DNA of 64,000 bases from Lentibacillus sp. JNUCC-1 (GCF_009741735.1 NZ_WHOH01000003.1:1240001-1304000); one strand, 5' to 3'; numbered from the stretch's first letter, positions 27,711 through 38,749 are shown. Translations and numbers: made by a program. The notes: generated by a model not told the origin, from the sequence alone.

Positions 27711-28837
27711 AGATCGGAATCACATGTTACCCAACAGTTGGAGGATCGGGCGTAATTGCGACCGAACTGGGTATGTTGCTTGCTGAGCAAGGCAATGAAA
27801 TTCATTTTATTACTTCTAGCCTGCCATTCCGTTTAAACCAGGTCAATCCCGCTATTTACTACCATGAAGTCGAACCAAGTCACTATCCAGTCTTTCAATA
27901 TCCGCCATATGATCTGGCACTTGCTTCAAAAATGGCTGAGGTTATTGATCGCGAAAAACTGGATATCCTTCATGTGCATTATGCGATGCCGCATGCAATA
28001 TGCGCCATACTGGCTCGTGATATTGCTAAACACAAGGTTAAAATTGTGACAACACTGCATGGAACAGACATCACTGTACTGGGTATCGATGATATCTTTA
28101 AAAAAATGATTAAGCATGGAATTGAACAATCTGATGCAGTTACAGCGGTTTCAGAGAGTCTTGTGAAACAGACGCATCAAACACTTCAAATCAATAAACA
28201 GATACATGTTGTCTATAACTTTGTCAATGAGCAAGAATATTATAAGAAATATCTGCCCTTGATTAGGGAGCAGTATGGCATTAAATCTAATGAGAAAGTT
28301 ATTATACACATATCGAATTTCCGAAAAGTCAAACGTATTAAAGACGTCATTCGCACATTTCATGGTATTCAAGCGAAAATCCCAGCAAAACTTCTACTGA
28401 TCGGTGATGGTCCTGAGTATTCAGAAGCGTGTAAGTTGGCAAGAGAGCTTGGGGTTGAAAACAGCATATTATTACTTGGTAAACAAAAAAACATCAGTGA
28501 CCTACTGTCAATCTCTGATTTAAAGCTGTTAATGTCAGAAAAAGAAAGTTTCGGGCTGGTATTGCTTGAAGCAATGGCGTGTGAAGTTCCGTGCATCGGC
28601 ACGAATACAGGTGGTATCCCCGAAGTCATCAAACATGGAGAAACGGGCTATATCGTAGAAGTTGGAGATGTTAAAACAGCAACTGATTACGCTGTGAAGC
28701 TCCTGACAGACGAAGCCTTACTGGAACGCTTTACGCGTAATGCGAAGCTTCGGGCCAAAACAGAATTCAGTTCTGAAAAAATACTGCAACAATATATGAA
28801 CGTTTATCAAGACGTTTTGCAGAAAGGAAAAGAGTGA
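27707..28837 (+). CDS. bshA: N-acetyl-alpha-D-glucosaminyl L-malate synthase BshA
   Basis: 376 residues, a GT-B (GT4) glycosyltransferase. N-terminal [17 protein letters not shown], middle HGTDITVLG, and C-terminal donor site [18 protein letters not shown] plus GGIPEV. It joins UDP-GlcNAc and malate in the first step of bacillithiol synthesis. In B. subtilis bshB1 sits between mgsA and bshA; here bshA overlaps mgsA directly and the deacetylase must be elsewhere. Confidence 0.95.
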   Translation: MKIGITCYPTVGGSGVIATELGMLLAEQGNEIHFITSSLPFRLNQVNPAIYYHEVEPSHYPVFQYPPYDLALASKMAEVIDREKLDILHVHYAMPHAICAILARDIAKHKVKIVTTLHGTDITVLGIDDIFKKMIKHGIEQSDAVTAVSESLVKQTHQTLQINKQIHVVYNFVNEQEYYKKYLPLIREQYGIKSNEKVIIHISNFRKVKRIKDVIRTFHGIQAKIPAKLLLIGDGPEYSEACKLARELGVENSILLLGKQKNISDLLSISDLKLLMSEKESFGLVLLEAMACEVPCIGTNTGGIPEVIKHGETGYIVEVGDVKTATDYAVKLLTDEALLERFTRNAKLRAKTEFSSEKILQQYMNVYQDVLQKGKE

Positions 28838-30039
28838 AGCCAATGGAGCATCCATTCCACAACGCACTTGGTATTATTCAAACCTTGAAGCAGTATGGGC
28901 ATGAGGCTTTTTTTGTTGGGGGATGTGTGCGAGATTGGCTTCTTCAGCGGCCGATAGGGGACGTCGATATCGCGACATCTGCCAAACCTAATGAGGTACA
29001 GGACATCTTTGATAAAGTGATTCCCGTCGGGATTGAACATGGCACTGTTATAGTCAGATATGATGGTGAATCATATGAGGTGACCACCTTTCGGGTGGAA
29101 GGTGCGTATTCTGATCAGCGCCATCCTGATACGGTTCATTTCGTTACCTCACTCGAAGCTGACCTAGAGCGCCGTGATTTCACGATTAACGCCCTTGCGA
29201 TGGGTGAGAATGGTGAAATCATTGACCCCTTCAAAGGAAGACAAGATTTGCAGTACCAGCAGATTAGGACTGTGGGTAATGGCCATGACCGATTTAAAGA
29301 AGATGCGTTGCGTATTATCCGTGGGTTAAGATTTTCAAGCCAGCTTGGGTTTTCGATCGCCTTTAATACATTGAATCATATGATTGATTTAAAGAATCAT
29401 ATCAACTATTTAGCGGTTGAACGGATCTATGCCGAAATGGAAAAACTTCTGTCAGGTGATTCAATTCAGACAGGGCTTAATTATTGCCTGCAAACTGGAA
29501 TCGGGTATGAATTGCCAGTGTTTAAAGACCATCCGGGATTATTTGAGGAAATCGTTGTCTTGAATAGGCCCCTGACTTCTTTTGCAGAATTTATTGCTTT
29601 TTGCCATTATAAACGCCCAGATGTTTCCATTCATGAATGGGTAAAAGAATGGAAAGCACCGAATCGCATCAAGTATCAAGCAATGGCACTAACACATGCG
29701 CTGACCGATTATGGACAGAATGGATTGAATACATGGCTGGTGTATCAATTACCATATGAACTCCTGGAGTCTTTTGTTCGACTTGAACACCTCCTGCAAG
29801 ATGGTAGCGTCACTGTTGAAGATTTACGCAATATGAAAGCAAATCTCCAAATTAACTCTAAAAGAGAACTTGCTGTTGATGGAAATGATCTTCTGCAGAT
29901 GTTTCCCGAACGCATGCCAGGTCCATGGCTTAAAGAACATCTTCAACTGCTCGAGAAGCATGTCGTGATGAACCATTTAAAAAATGATAAACATATCTTA
30001 GAGGAGTGGATCCAATGTCATCCACCCGGCAAGCATTAA
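28834..30039 (+). CDS. cca: CCA tRNA nucleotidyltransferase
   Basis: 401 residues. The nucleotidyltransferase motif [20 protein letters not shown] (G-x-VRD...DxD) lies near residue 25, [11 protein letters not shown] near 110, and the [12 protein letters not shown] motif near 155. It repairs and completes the tRNA 3' CCA end. GTG 28834 overlaps bshA by four bases; ATG 28843 is an alternative. It is the class II enzyme typical of Firmicutes. Confidence 0.95.
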   Translation: MKPMEHPFHNALGIIQTLKQYGHEAFFVGGCVRDWLLQRPIGDVDIATSAKPNEVQDIFDKVIPVGIEHGTVIVRYDGESYEVTTFRVEGAYSDQRHPDTVHFVTSLEADLERRDFTINALAMGENGEIIDPFKGRQDLQYQQIRTVGNGHDRFKEDALRIIRGLRFSSQLGFSIAFNTLNHMIDLKNHINYLAVERIYAEMEKLLSGDSIQTGLNYCLQTGIGYELPVFKDHPGLFEEIVVLNRPLTSFAEFIAFCHYKRPDVSIHEWVKEWKAPNRIKYQAMALTHALTDYGQNGLNTWLVYQLPYELLESFVRLEHLLQDGSVTVEDLRNMKANLQINSKRELAVDGNDLLQMFPERMPGPWLKEHLQLLEKHVVMNHLKNDKHILEEWIQCHPPGKH

Positions 30040-31004
30040 TCCGGATCCTGGCTGGGAATAAACAAGACAACACTTATATTTCCGGTCAGCAGCTTTCAGA
30101 GAAACTTAACATATCGCGAACCGCGGTATGGAAATATATGAACGATTTAAAACAAGATGGTTTCATTATAAATGCGGTCCCAAACAAAGGATATCGAATT
30201 CAGCAATTTCCCAGCAGATTAAGTGCGAATTCCATGCAATGGGGGCTTGAGACGAAATGGCTCGGTCAAAGAATTGTTCATAAGAATACCGTTCCGTCCA
30301 CCCAATTTGTCGCCCATGATCTGGCGAGAGAGGGAGCGGAACACGGCACAGTTGTAATTGCGAATGAGCAAACAGCCGGAAGAGGGCGTCTGAACCGGAA
30401 GTGGCAATCAAGAAGGGACAAAGGTATTTGGATGAGTATGATCCTGCGGCCAAATATGCTGCCGCACCTAGCGCCCCAGCTCACGCTGCTTACGGCGTGT
30501 GCTGTTGCTGAAGCTGTCTTAATCGATACCCATCTTACACCGCAAATTAAATGGCCAAATGACATACTTTTTAATGGACGGAAAGCTGTCGGGATCTTGA
30601 CGGAAATGCAAGCAGAGCAAGATCGTATTCAATACGTGATCATTGGAATTGGTGTGAATGTCAATCATAATACTGCTGATCTTGCTGAAGGCCTGACACA
30701 ACATGCCACTTCTCTTCAAATTGAATCGAATGAGCCACAGGACATTGTCCAACTTTCACAGCAGATATTGGTTCAATTCGAGAGACTGTATGCTTCCTAC
30801 TGTGATAAAGGATTTAGTGTTGTTAAAGACAAATGGGAGCGTTATGCATACAAAATGAATGAACCGATTGCCATTCATACTCACAACAAGACCTCCAGTG
30901 CCATATTTCGTGGAATAGCCGAGGATGGTGCGCTGTGCATTGAAGAAAAGGGTATGCCAAAAAAAATCTACTCGGCAGAAATCGTGTGGGATGATGAAGA
31001 TTGA
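30015..31004 (+). CDS. birA: Bifunctional biotin operon repressor / biotin-[acetyl-CoA-carboxylase] ligase BirA
   Basis: 329 residues from ATG 30015, which has GAGGAG eight bases upstream and overlaps the end of cca. An N-terminal helix-turn-helix (ISGQQLSEKLNISRTAVWKYM) is followed by the ligase core with ANEQTAGRGRLNRKW and KWPNDILFNGRKAVGIL. It biotinylates carrier proteins and represses biotin genes. In B. subtilis panBCD follows; here dinG follows. Confidence 0.95.
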   Translation: MSSTRQALIRILAGNKQDNTYISGQQLSEKLNISRTAVWKYMNDLKQDGFIINAVPNKGYRIQQFPSRLSANSMQWGLETKWLGQRIVHKNTVPSTQFVAHDLAREGAEHGTVVIANEQTAGRGRLNRKWQSRRDKGIWMSMILRPNMLPHLAPQLTLLTACAVAEAVLIDTHLTPQIKWPNDILFNGRKAVGILTEMQAEQDRIQYVIIGIGVNVNHNTADLAEGLTQHATSLQIESNEPQDIVQLSQQILVQFERLYASYCDKGFSVVKDKWERYAYKMNEPIAIHTHNKTSSAIFRGIAEDGALCIEEKGMPKKIYSAEIVWDDED

Positions 31005-31028
31005 CGCACTTAGTTAATCTGCTATGAT
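31001..31028 (+). promoter_or_regulatory. Candidate sigma-A promoter for dinG
   Basis: TTGACG (31001-31006), a 16-base spacer and TATGAT (31023-31028), about 55 bases before dinG and overlapping the birA stop. I see no LexA box. Confidence 0.6.
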
Positions 31029-31081
31029 ATGAATGAATTACATTTTAAACAGCTGATTTATTTTTTTAGAAGGGGATAGCC

Positions 31082-33880
31082 ATGACGAAGTATGCAGTCA
31101 TAGACCTTGAAACTACCGGACATTCTCCGGCGAAAAATGATAAAATTATAGAAATAGGTCTTGTTATTGTTGAGGACAACCAAATTCTAGAAACATACTC
31201 GACATTCATCAATCCTCAAATTCCAATACCATCCTTTATTTCGACCCTGACTGGTATAAAGGATACGGATGTGGCAACGGCTCCCTTGTTTTCTGAAGTC
31301 GCCGGGCATTTAAGCCAGTTGGTGTCAGATTGTTATCTTGCAGCACACAATGCTGATTTTGATATCGGGTTTCTAAACGCGGCTTTCGATCTTGAAAATA
31401 TGCCCAAGCTTGAAAACCCAGTTATAGACACTGTCGAGTTGGCCAGGATATTGTATCCTTCAGCACCTGCTTTTAAACTTGGGTATTTGGCGGAATACTT
31501 GGAACTTGATCATAGTGATCCCCATAGGGCCTTATCAGATGCTTTGGTAACAGCCAAGATGCTGATGAAAATGACAGCGAAAATTGAAATTTTGCCACTT
31601 GAAACAATCATTCACTTGCAAACACTTGAAAACAAATTGAAATCGAATATCAAGCATTTACTTAGTGAACGGGAGGAGGCGAGCCTCCTTTCTCCCGTTT
31701 CTTCAGACTCAATAGACACTTTTCGTGGTCTTGCTTATAGGAGAGTGCCAGATAACCCTGAAAAAAACACACCGTTTCTTTCATCTTTTGGACATTTGCT
31801 CGATGAGGTCTATGAGGATGGGGGGCGCTTATCGGAATTGTTCAGCGGACGCTATGAAAAAAGACCTGGCCAGCGACATATGTCAGAAGTGGTTTTCGAT
31901 GCTTTTCAATCCAACAAACATGCTCTGATTGAAGCTGAAACTGGTACTGGTAAATCATTGGCATATTTAATACCTGCTGTTTATGAAGCCTTGAAAGCCT
32001 CAGAGAGAGTGGTCATCAGCACGCACACCACACAATTGCAAGCACAGCTACTTGATGAAGAAATTCCGCTAGTACAGCGCGTCATGCCCTTTCCATTTCA
32101 AGCGGCTTTACTTAAAGGAAAGCGTCATTATATCAGTCTGGAGCGGTTCCAGCATGAGCTGTATACATCAGAAGATGACCATTACGGAGTTACATTGACC
32201 AAAGCGATGTTGCTTGTTTGGTTAACTGAAACAGAAACAGGGGATATTGACGAGGTATCTTTACCTTCAAGCGGTTACTTATTCTATCATAAGGTATCTG
32301 CTGAAGGTGAAGACTTTAGTCAAAGTGATCCGGCATGGTTTGGTAGATCGTATTATCAAAAGGCCCGTAAACGTGCGCAAAGTGCTCATATCATTATTAC
32401 CAACCATGCGCTTTTATGTACAGATTTATTCAGTGATTCAAATTTCATTCCAGCCTATGATCGGGTGATTATTGACGAGGCACATCATTTAGAAGACACT
32501 GTCGCCAACCACTATGGACTAAAACTTGACTATCAAAACATACAATATAATCTGAATCAAATCGGATCAACCCAGGAAGGCGGATGGATGAACCGTGTGA
32601 TGGGGCAAATGGGTGACATGGCACCATTATTTTTGGAGGCACAATGGCATGAGGCCCTCATATCAAGTAAAAAAGAAATTGACGAGTGCTTCAACCAAAT
32701 ATTTCAATATGTTAAACTAAAACAGAAAAAAAGTAATACAAAGAGTGACATTGGACGGGTCCAGCACCGAATCAGCCCAGAAGACGTTAACGGGGAGAGC
32801 CGCTGGAGCATTATCGTAGAAATGACAGCACGTGTGACGTTTTACTTACGTGACTTAATCCATATGCTCACTTTGTTGAAACAGACTTTAAAAGAAGAAA
32901 AAAGTGACTCTGTTCTATTGGAAGAAGCCGATAACCATATTGAACGGATCCAGGATATCATTGATAATATCGAGACTTTATTTCTCGTTGAACAAAAGAA
33001 CGTTGTTAAATGGATAGAAATCGATCCAGCCGGTTCTAAAAACACCGTATATGTATACAGCGAGCCCTTGGAAGTATCCCAGGTGTTAGAAGGGACCTTT
33101 TTTGACAAAAAGAAAAGTATCGTCATGACAAGTGCCACTCTTACGATTCGCGATTCTTTCACTTTCATTGTTGACAGGTTGGGTATACCTGAGAGTGTCA
33201 TGAAAGAACAGATTAAATCGCCATTTAATTATGAGGAACAGGTTAGGCTGATGATTCCTAACGACTTTCCAGACATTAAACATGGCAATATGAATGATTT
33301 TATATATTCAACGTGTGAAGCGATCTTGTCACTAGCGGAAGTGACGCACGGACGAATGCTCATATTATTTACCTCTTATGATATGTTGAAAAAAACACAC
33401 GCCATGTTAAAAGAAACCCTGGACACAAACCGATATGCTTTATTTGCTCAAGGTATTACAAGTGGCAGTCGAACACGGTTAAAGAAAAATTTCCAGACTT
33501 TTGACCAAGCTATTTTGCTTGGAACCAGCTCATTCTGGGAGGGTGTGGACATTCCTGGTGATGATTTGTCATGCTTGATGATTGTTCGATTACCGTTTTA
33601 TCCGCCAGGTCAGCCGGTGTATGAGGCACGTGCAGAAGCGATCAAAGCACGCGGTAAGAATGCTTTCATGGATTTGGCTTTGCCCCAAGCCGTTATTCGC
33701 TTTAAACAAGGGTTTGGCCGTTTAATCCGATCAACCCAGGACAGGGGGATTGTATTTGTATGCGATACCCGTATCGTTAAATCCCGTTACGGTCGTTATT
33801 TCACACAATCGATACCTCATGTGCCTATTATGCACGCTTCCATGACAGATTTGGTGGAAGAGGCATCAGAATGGTTTTAA
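31082..33880 (+). CDS. dinG: ATP-dependent helicase/exonuclease DinG
   Basis: 932 residues. The N-terminal DnaQ-type 3'-5' exonuclease has motif I VIDLETTG (D8, E10), motif II HNADFDIGFL and motif III HRALSDA. The XPD-like superfamily 2 helicase has Walker A ETGTGKS (about residues 283-290) and the DEAH box near residue 465. As in other Firmicutes the FeS cysteines of E. coli DinG are not evident and an exonuclease domain is fused instead. Role in DNA repair is by family. Confidence 0.95.
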   Translation: MTKYAVIDLETTGHSPAKNDKIIEIGLVIVEDNQILETYSTFINPQIPIPSFISTLTGIKDTDVATAPLFSEVAGHLSQLVSDCYLAAHNADFDIGFLNAAFDLENMPKLENPVIDTVELARILYPSAPAFKLGYLAEYLELDHSDPHRALSDALVTAKMLMKMTAKIEILPLETIIHLQTLENKLKSNIKHLLSEREEASLLSPVSSDSIDTFRGLAYRRVPDNPEKNTPFLSSFGHLLDEVYEDGGRLSELFSGRYEKRPGQRHMSEVVFDAFQSNKHALIEAETGTGKSLAYLIPAVYEALKASERVVISTHTTQLQAQLLDEEIPLVQRVMPFPFQAALLKGKRHYISLERFQHELYTSEDDHYGVTLTKAMLLVWLTETETGDIDEVSLPSSGYLFYHKVSAEGEDFSQSDPAWFGRSYYQKARKRAQSAHIIITNHALLCTDLFSDSNFIPAYDRVIIDEAHHLEDTVANHYGLKLDYQNIQYNLNQIGSTQEGGWMNRVMGQMGDMAPLFLEAQWHEALISSKKEIDECFNQIFQYVKLKQKKSNTKSDIGRVQHRISPEDVNGESRWSIIVEMTARVTFYLRDLIHMLTLLKQTLKEEKSDSVLLEEADNHIERIQDIIDNIETLFLVEQKNVVKWIEIDPAGSKNTVYVYSEPLEVSQVLEGTFFDKKKSIVMTSATLTIRDSFTFIVDRLGIPESVMKEQIKSPFNYEEQVRLMIPNDFPDIKHGNMNDFIYSTCEAILSLAEVTHGRMLILFTSYDMLKKTHAMLKETLDTNRYALFAQGITSGSRTRLKKNFQTFDQAILLGTSSFWEGVDIPGDDLSCLMIVRLPFYPPGQPVYEARAEAIKARGKNAFMDLALPQAVIRFKQGFGRLIRSTQDRGIVFVCDTRIVKSRYGRYFTQSIPHVPIMHASMTDLVEEASEWF

Positions 33881-33884
33881 GCAC

Positions 33885-33998
33885 AAAAGCGGAAACGCCT
33901 TGTTCACCCCTGAAAATCATAAGCAAGAACGTGTAGTAGCGGTTTTGGCCACCAAGCGTTATTGCTTATGACTCGAGAGGGTAGATGCTGGTGCTGGA
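33885..33998. repeat. Imperfect palindromic intergenic repeat after dinG
   Basis: The arms CATAAGCAAGAACGT (33918-33932) and GCGTTATTGCTTATG (33956-33970) pair with two mismatches around a 23-base loop. Weaker outer pairing extends towards AAAGCGGAAACGCCTTG on the left and GGTGCTGGA on the right. Such elements, starting AAAGCGGAAGCGCC and ending in a CTGGTGCTGGA-like string, are a type of intergenic repeat I associate with several Bacillaceae genomes. The rest of the gap to ypmB (33999-34236) holds nothing I recognise; ypmA, expected here, is absent. Confidence 0.5.
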
Positions 33999-34236
33999 TA
34001 TGGCCTTTGGCAATGTTTGATAGCAACTGGGATATTTTATAATTTCCTAACCTTAAAAAGCCGGCACAAGTGTATCGGAATTGTAAAAAGTTTGGGTTAA
34101 TGATTTGATCCGTCACTCACCACTTTAATCGAACAGCACAGTTTAAAGATGAAGCGGGTTGCTCGTATATATAGATTGTTCTTTCTTCGTGGTACAAAAT
34201 GTGTTAAAAAATGTCATCTTTGATAGGTGGTGGTGG

Positions 34237-34758
34237 ATGTTGAAATCTAAAAGAGTTATATGGACATGGATGAAGTGGGGGGCTGTTTTTTTATGTGTGG
34301 CAGCAATCGTGCTTATGGTCTATGTTTGGATTGCGGTTCAAAACATACAGGCTCAAAAAGAAACTGGATTTGAGCGTTCGGAGCAAGCAGTAATTGACGA
34401 AACAGACATATCAGCCATCAATGATATACACGCTTTTCATGAAGCAACATCATATCATATTGTGTTTGGTTCTACCGATGACGGAGATCAGAAAATTGCT
34501 TTTGTTCCTCTTGAGGATGATCGTAATTTGACGGTATTAAACCAAGATGCGCTATTAACTAAGCAAAGCATGCTGAAAGAGTGGAGACAATCATGTGATG
34601 CATGCGAGCTTATCCGCATTCAGCCCGCTATGATTGAAACCACGGCGTTATGGGAACTGACCTATCGCGATCAAAACGGTCGTTATGTGCTCGATTATAT
34701 GACCATGGCAGACGGTGAGCAATATGAACAAATGCGGTTCAAACAGCGATTTAAATAA
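34237..34758 (+). CDS. ypmB: YpmB-like membrane-anchored protein (DUF5590)
   Basis: 173 residues from ATG 34237, which follows GGTGGTGG; longer upstream starts are rejected. One N-terminal membrane segment (WGAVFLCVAAIVLMVYVWIAV) and an extracytoplasmic domain ending in 'GRYVLDYMTMADGEQY'. Position between dinG and aspB identifies it as the YpmB type. Function unknown. Confidence 0.83.
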   Translation: MLKSKRVIWTWMKWGAVFLCVAAIVLMVYVWIAVQNIQAQKETGFERSEQAVIDETDISAINDIHAFHEATSYHIVFGSTDDGDQKIAFVPLEDDRNLTVLNQDALLTKQSMLKEWRQSCDACELIRIQPAMIETTALWELTYRDQNGRYVLDYMTMADGEQYEQMRFKQRFK

Positions 34759-34775
34759 ATTAGGAGGCGTTTATA

Positions 34776-35960
34776 TTGAATTTAGCCAAACGGATTCAAA
34801 CCTTATCACCTTCACCAACCCTGGCCATCACAGCGAAAGCCCAGGAATTGAAGCAAGCAGGACATGATGTCATCGGCCTTGGGGTCGGGGAGCCGGACTT
34901 CAACACTCCAGAGTTCATTATTCAGGCAGCCAAACAGGCAATGGATGATGGCCACACGAAATATACACCAGCTGGCGGTATATTAGAACTAAAAAAAGCA
35001 ATTGCAGCCAAATTAGCCAAAGACAATTCACTTACATATGATCCTGATCAAATTATTGTCACATCAGGTGCTAAATACGCTTTATATAATTTGTTTCAGG
35101 TTTTATTATCCCCTGGGGATGAAGTCATTGTACCGGCACCTTATTGGGTCAGTTATCCTGAACAAGTGAAATTAGCAAACGGAGAACCGGTGATTGTCAA
35201 AGGTGAAGAAGCCAATGATTTTAAAATCACCCCCGAACAACTGAAAGCCGCGATTACAAATCAAACAAAAGCACTCATATTGAACTCACCCAGTAACCCG
35301 ACCGGTATGATGTATAACGCTGATGAACTGGCACAATTGGGTGAGATCTGTCTTCAGAATAACCTCATGATTATTTCTGATGAGATCTATGAGGAACTTA
35401 TTTATACAACTGATGTTCATGTTTCAATTGCCCAGATATCACCCGAGTTGAAAGAAAGCACAATCATTATAAATGGGGTTTCTAAATCCCATGCAATGAC
35501 TGGCTGGCGAATCGGTTTTGCAGCAGGGCCCAAAAAGATTATCAAAGCTATGACCAGTTTAGCATCCCACGCCACATCAAATCCGGCTTCCATCTCGCAA
35601 TATGCCGCACTTGCTGCCTATGAAGGCGGGGAAGAAGAGATTGAGGAAATGCGGTCACAATTTTCTGCGCGGTTAGACATGCTATATGATATGATTATGG
35701 ATGTCCCGGGGATGGCATGTCGAAAACCAAAAGGCGCGTTTTACTTATTCCCGAATGTGGAAGAAACTGTTCGTATGACAGGTTATTCTTCAGTCGATGA
35801 GTGGGTGAAGGCTCTCCTTGAAGAACAGCGTGTTGCTCTTGTACCGGGTTCCGGATTCGGTTCTCCCGAGAATGTTCGCTTATCTTATGCAACATCAATG
35901 GAAATACTTGAAGAAGCAGCAAAGCGCATTAAACAATTTGTATTGGATCATCAAAAATAG
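34776..35960 (+). CDS. aspB: Aspartate aminotransferase (class I, AspB type)
   Basis: 394 residues from TTG 34776 after AGGAGG. N-terminal [10 protein letters not shown], then [19 protein letters not shown], the PLP lysine in [16 protein letters not shown], and a conserved Arg near the end ([10 protein letters not shown]). It interconverts oxaloacetate/glutamate and aspartate/2-oxoglutarate. The following asnS uses aspartate-derived asparagine, and the two are 19 bases apart. Confidence 0.95.
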   Translation: MNLAKRIQTLSPSPTLAITAKAQELKQAGHDVIGLGVGEPDFNTPEFIIQAAKQAMDDGHTKYTPAGGILELKKAIAAKLAKDNSLTYDPDQIIVTSGAKYALYNLFQVLLSPGDEVIVPAPYWVSYPEQVKLANGEPVIVKGEEANDFKITPEQLKAAITNQTKALILNSPSNPTGMMYNADELAQLGEICLQNNLMIISDEIYEELIYTTDVHVSIAQISPELKESTIIINGVSKSHAMTGWRIGFAAGPKKIIKAMTSLASHATSNPASISQYAALAAYEGGEEEIEEMRSQFSARLDMLYDMIMDVPGMACRKPKGAFYLFPNVEETVRMTGYSSVDEWVKALLEEQRVALVPGSGFGSPENVRLSYATSMEILEEAAKRIKQFVLDHQK

Positions 35961-35979
35961 CATCTGGAGGTTTTGCAAT

Positions 35980-37272
35980 ATGAAAACAACGATATCTCAT
36001 GTTGAAAAGCATGAAGGACAAGAGGTCACAATAGGTGCTTGGTTGTCTAACAAACGCTCAAGCGGAAAGATAGCTTTTTTGCAACTGAGAGACGGTACGG
36101 GATTTATGCAAGCCGTTGTCGCGAAAAACGATGTAAGTGAAGAAACATTTCAGCTTGCGAAAAATATGAACCAAGAATCATCTTTCTACATAACTGGAAC
36201 AATTGTAGAAGATAAACGGTCACCCCTTGGATTTGAAATGCATGCAACAGAAATTGAAATGATCCACGAGGCACATGACTATCCGATTACACCGAAAGAG
36301 CACGGTACAGAATTCCTGATGGACCATCGACATCTGTGGTTACGTTCTAAAAAACAGCATGCCATCATGAAAGTGCGCAATGAAATTATCCGTTCAACCT
36401 TCCAATATTTTAATGATCATGGCTATGTTAAAATCGATCCCCCGATATTAACCGGGTCATCAGCAGAGGGGACAACAGAATTGTTCCATACTGAATACTT
36501 TGGAGAAGAAGCTTATCTGTCTCAAAGCGGACAGTTGTACCTAGAAGCCGCTGCTATGGCACTGGGAAAGGTTTTCTCGTTTGGACCAACATTCCGTGCC
36601 GAGAAATCCAAAACACGTCGTCACTTAATTGAGTTTTGGATGATCGAACCTGAGATGGCCTTTGTGGAACATGATGAGAGTCTGGAAATTCAAGAGTCCT
36701 ATATTGCCTTTGTCGTCCAATCCGTATTGGAAAATTGTCAGATGGAATTGGAGACATTAGGTCGGGACCTTTCAAAATTAGAGAAAATCAAAGCACCATT
36801 TCCAAGGATCACCTATGACGATGCCATAACTTTATTGAAAGAAAAAGGGTTTACAGATATTGAATGGGGAGAGGATTTTGGGGCTCCACATGAGACTGCT
36901 ATCGCTGAACATTATGATCAGCCGGTATTTATTATCAATTACCCTGCTGAAATCAAAGCATTTTATATGAAGCCTGTACCTGGACGTCCAGAAGTGGTGC
37001 TTTGCGCCGATTTAATTGCACCAGAAGGTTATGGTGAAATTATTGGAGGGTCTCAACGGATTGATGACCTCGAATTGATGCAGGAACGATATGAGGCGCA
37101 TGGACTAACTGGAGAGGCTTATGAATGGTATCTGGATCTCCAAAAATATGGCAGTGTGCCACATTCAGGCTTTGGACTCGGGCTTGAACGTACTGTAGCT
37201 TGGATTTCAGGTGTTGAACATGTCCGGGAAACAATCCCATTTCCACGTCTGCTTAACCGTTTGTATCCATAA
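35980..37272 (+). CDS. asnS: Asparaginyl-tRNA synthetase
   Basis: 430 residues from ATG 35980 (CTGGAGG ribosome site). An N-terminal OB-fold anticodon domain ([20 protein letters not shown]) leads to the class II catalytic core with motif 2 [19 protein letters not shown] and motif 3 [12 protein letters not shown]. It charges tRNA-Asn directly. No T-box leader is seen upstream. Confidence 0.96.
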   Translation: MKTTISHVEKHEGQEVTIGAWLSNKRSSGKIAFLQLRDGTGFMQAVVAKNDVSEETFQLAKNMNQESSFYITGTIVEDKRSPLGFEMHATEIEMIHEAHDYPITPKEHGTEFLMDHRHLWLRSKKQHAIMKVRNEIIRSTFQYFNDHGYVKIDPPILTGSSAEGTTELFHTEYFGEEAYLSQSGQLYLEAAAMALGKVFSFGPTFRAEKSKTRRHLIEFWMIEPEMAFVEHDESLEIQESYIAFVVQSVLENCQMELETLGRDLSKLEKIKAPFPRITYDDAITLLKEKGFTDIEWGEDFGAPHETAIAEHYDQPVFIINYPAEIKAFYMKPVPGRPEVVLCADLIAPEGYGEIIGGSQRIDDLELMQERYEAHGLTGEAYEWYLDLQKYGSVPHSGFGLGLERTVAWISGVEHVRETIPFPRLLNRLYP

Positions 37273-37282
37273 TGAAACATCC

Positions 37283-37307
37283 ACCCCTTGCTTTTTTAGC
37301 AAGGGGT
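37283..37307 (+). terminator. Possible terminator after asnS
   Basis: ACCCCTTGC pairs with GCAAGGGGT across a seven-base loop. The following T tract is weak, so termination is uncertain. Confidence 0.45.
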
Positions 37308-37357
37308 CATTTAGTAAATGGTGATCCCATGTTAAACTGTATTAGAGGTGCACAATA

Positions 37358-38038
37358 ATGACACAATCTTTAAACCATCAAGCTATGATTCTCGACCAGA
37401 TTCCTATCCCAGGTCAGCTTTTGGCTTCATATACACGATTAGGACTAGACGAAAAAGAACTGATCGTGATATTACAGTTATACCGTTTTCTATACAATGA
37501 AATCGCGTTCCCAACGCCTGGTAACTTGGCTGAGCATGTGAATTTCGATGTAGAGGAATGCTCGGCAATTTTGCGAAAACTGGTCCAGCGCAATTTGTTG
37601 GATATTAATGAAACAAAAAACGAATACGGGCAATTGAGTGAAACATTTTCATTAAACCCGTTATGGAAGAAGTTATATGAACCACAGGAGAAGGATACAG
37701 ACCAACATGAAGGCACATTGTTTATTTTGTTTGAGCAAGAATTTGGCAGACCGCTCTCGCCTTTTGAGATTGAAACGGTAAACATATGGCTTGATGAAGA
37801 TCACATGAAACCAGCGCTTATTAAAGCAGCGCTCCGGGAATCTGTTTTAATGGGAAAGCTCAACTTTAAATACATTGATCGTATTCTTCGTGAATGGAAG
37901 AAGAAGGGTATTCACACAGTTGACCAAGCTCGTCAAGCGGGAAGGGCATTTCATGATAAACAGAAAAAAGACCCTTCACAACCCGCGCAAAAGCGTGATA
38001 CTTCAATTTATTATAACTGGCTTGAAGGGGAAGATTAA
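37358..38038 (+). CDS. dnaD: DNA replication initiation protein DnaD
   Basis: 226 residues. An N-terminal winged-helix domain (ELIVILQLYRF, FPTPGNLAEHVN) and a C-terminal DnaD/DnaB2 domain with the YNWLE motif close to the end. It remodels the nucleoid and helps load the replicative helicase with DnaB and DnaI. It lies between asnS and nth, as in B. subtilis. Confidence 0.94.
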   Translation: MTQSLNHQAMILDQIPIPGQLLASYTRLGLDEKELIVILQLYRFLYNEIAFPTPGNLAEHVNFDVEECSAILRKLVQRNLLDINETKNEYGQLSETFSLNPLWKKLYEPQEKDTDQHEGTLFILFEQEFGRPLSPFEIETVNIWLDEDHMKPALIKAALRESVLMGKLNFKYIDRILREWKKKGIHTVDQARQAGRAFHDKQKKDPSQPAQKRDTSIYYNWLEGED

Positions 38039-38041
38039 CCC

Positions 38042-38728
38042 ATGTTGAACAAAAAGCAAATTCGTTACTGCCTGGATCAAATGGCGGAGATGTTTCCACA
38101 GGCAAAATGTGAGCTAAACCATTCCAACCCATTTGAATTGGTGATTGCCGTGTTATTATCAGCTCAATGTACCGACGTGCTCGTTAATAAAGTCACAAAG
38201 GAATTATTTAAGAAATACAAGACTCCAGAAGATTTTCTCACTGTTTCTTTGGAAGAACTGCAGCAGGATATCCGGTCAATTGGTTTATATCGAAATAAAG
38301 CCAAGAATATCCAAAAGCTTTCTAAATCCCTTCTAGAACAGCATGACGGACAAGTTCCGCGTTCAAGAGATGAGTTGATGCAATTGGCGGGCGTCGGGCG
38401 CAAAACGGCTAACGTTGTGGCATCTGTTGCTTTCAGAGAGCCGGCAATTGCAGTGGACACCCATGTCGAACGTGTATCTAAACGCTTGGCAATGTGTCGC
38501 TGGAAGGATTCAGTTCTTGAAGTTGAACGAACACTCATGCGGAAAGTACCAAAAGATGAATGGGCTGATACGCACCACCGGATGATATTCTTTGGTAGAT
38601 ACCATTGTAAAGCACGGAATCCAAATTGTCCGGAGTGTCCACTTCTCAGCCTGTGCAGAGAAGGTAAAAAACAAATGAAAAAGCGTGGCTTGGCGGATAT
38701 GATTCCAAACAAAGAAGAGGGCACCTGA
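38042..38728 (+). CDS. nth: Endonuclease III
   Basis: 228 residues. Helix-hairpin-helix with catalytic Lys and Asp: LAGVGRKTANVV...AVDTHVERVSKRL. Four cysteines near the end (C-x6-C-x2-C-x5-C) bind a 4Fe-4S cluster. It removes oxidised pyrimidines and cuts AP sites. It starts three bases after dnaD. ypoC, which follows in B. subtilis, is absent. Confidence 0.96.
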   Translation: MLNKKQIRYCLDQMAEMFPQAKCELNHSNPFELVIAVLLSAQCTDVLVNKVTKELFKKYKTPEDFLTVSLEELQQDIRSIGLYRNKAKNIQKLSKSLLEQHDGQVPRSRDELMQLAGVGRKTANVVASVAFREPAIAVDTHVERVSKRLAMCRWKDSVLEVERTLMRKVPKDEWADTHHRMIFFGRYHCKARNPNCPECPLLSLCREGKKQMKKRGLADMIPNKEEGT

Positions 38729-38748
38729 TTTAAACAGGTACCCTCTTT
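38715..38748. terminator. Bidirectional terminator between nth and ponA
   Basis: A 13-bp stem with one mismatch (AAGAGGG-C-ACCTG with CAGGT-A-CCCTCTT) overlaps the end of nth and abuts the inferred ponA stop, which supports that stop position. Confidence 0.8.
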
Positions 38749-38749
38749 A

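Noticed and set aside
33904..34116. 70-residue minus-strand frame in the dinG-ypmB gap, faintly like a transposase tail
   Set aside because: It overlaps the palindromic repeat, has no ribosome site, and the resemblance is too weak to name.
35700..35980. Longer asnS start at 35818
   Set aside because: It would overlap the end of aspB by ~140 bases; ATG 35980 has a CTGGAGG ribosome site.
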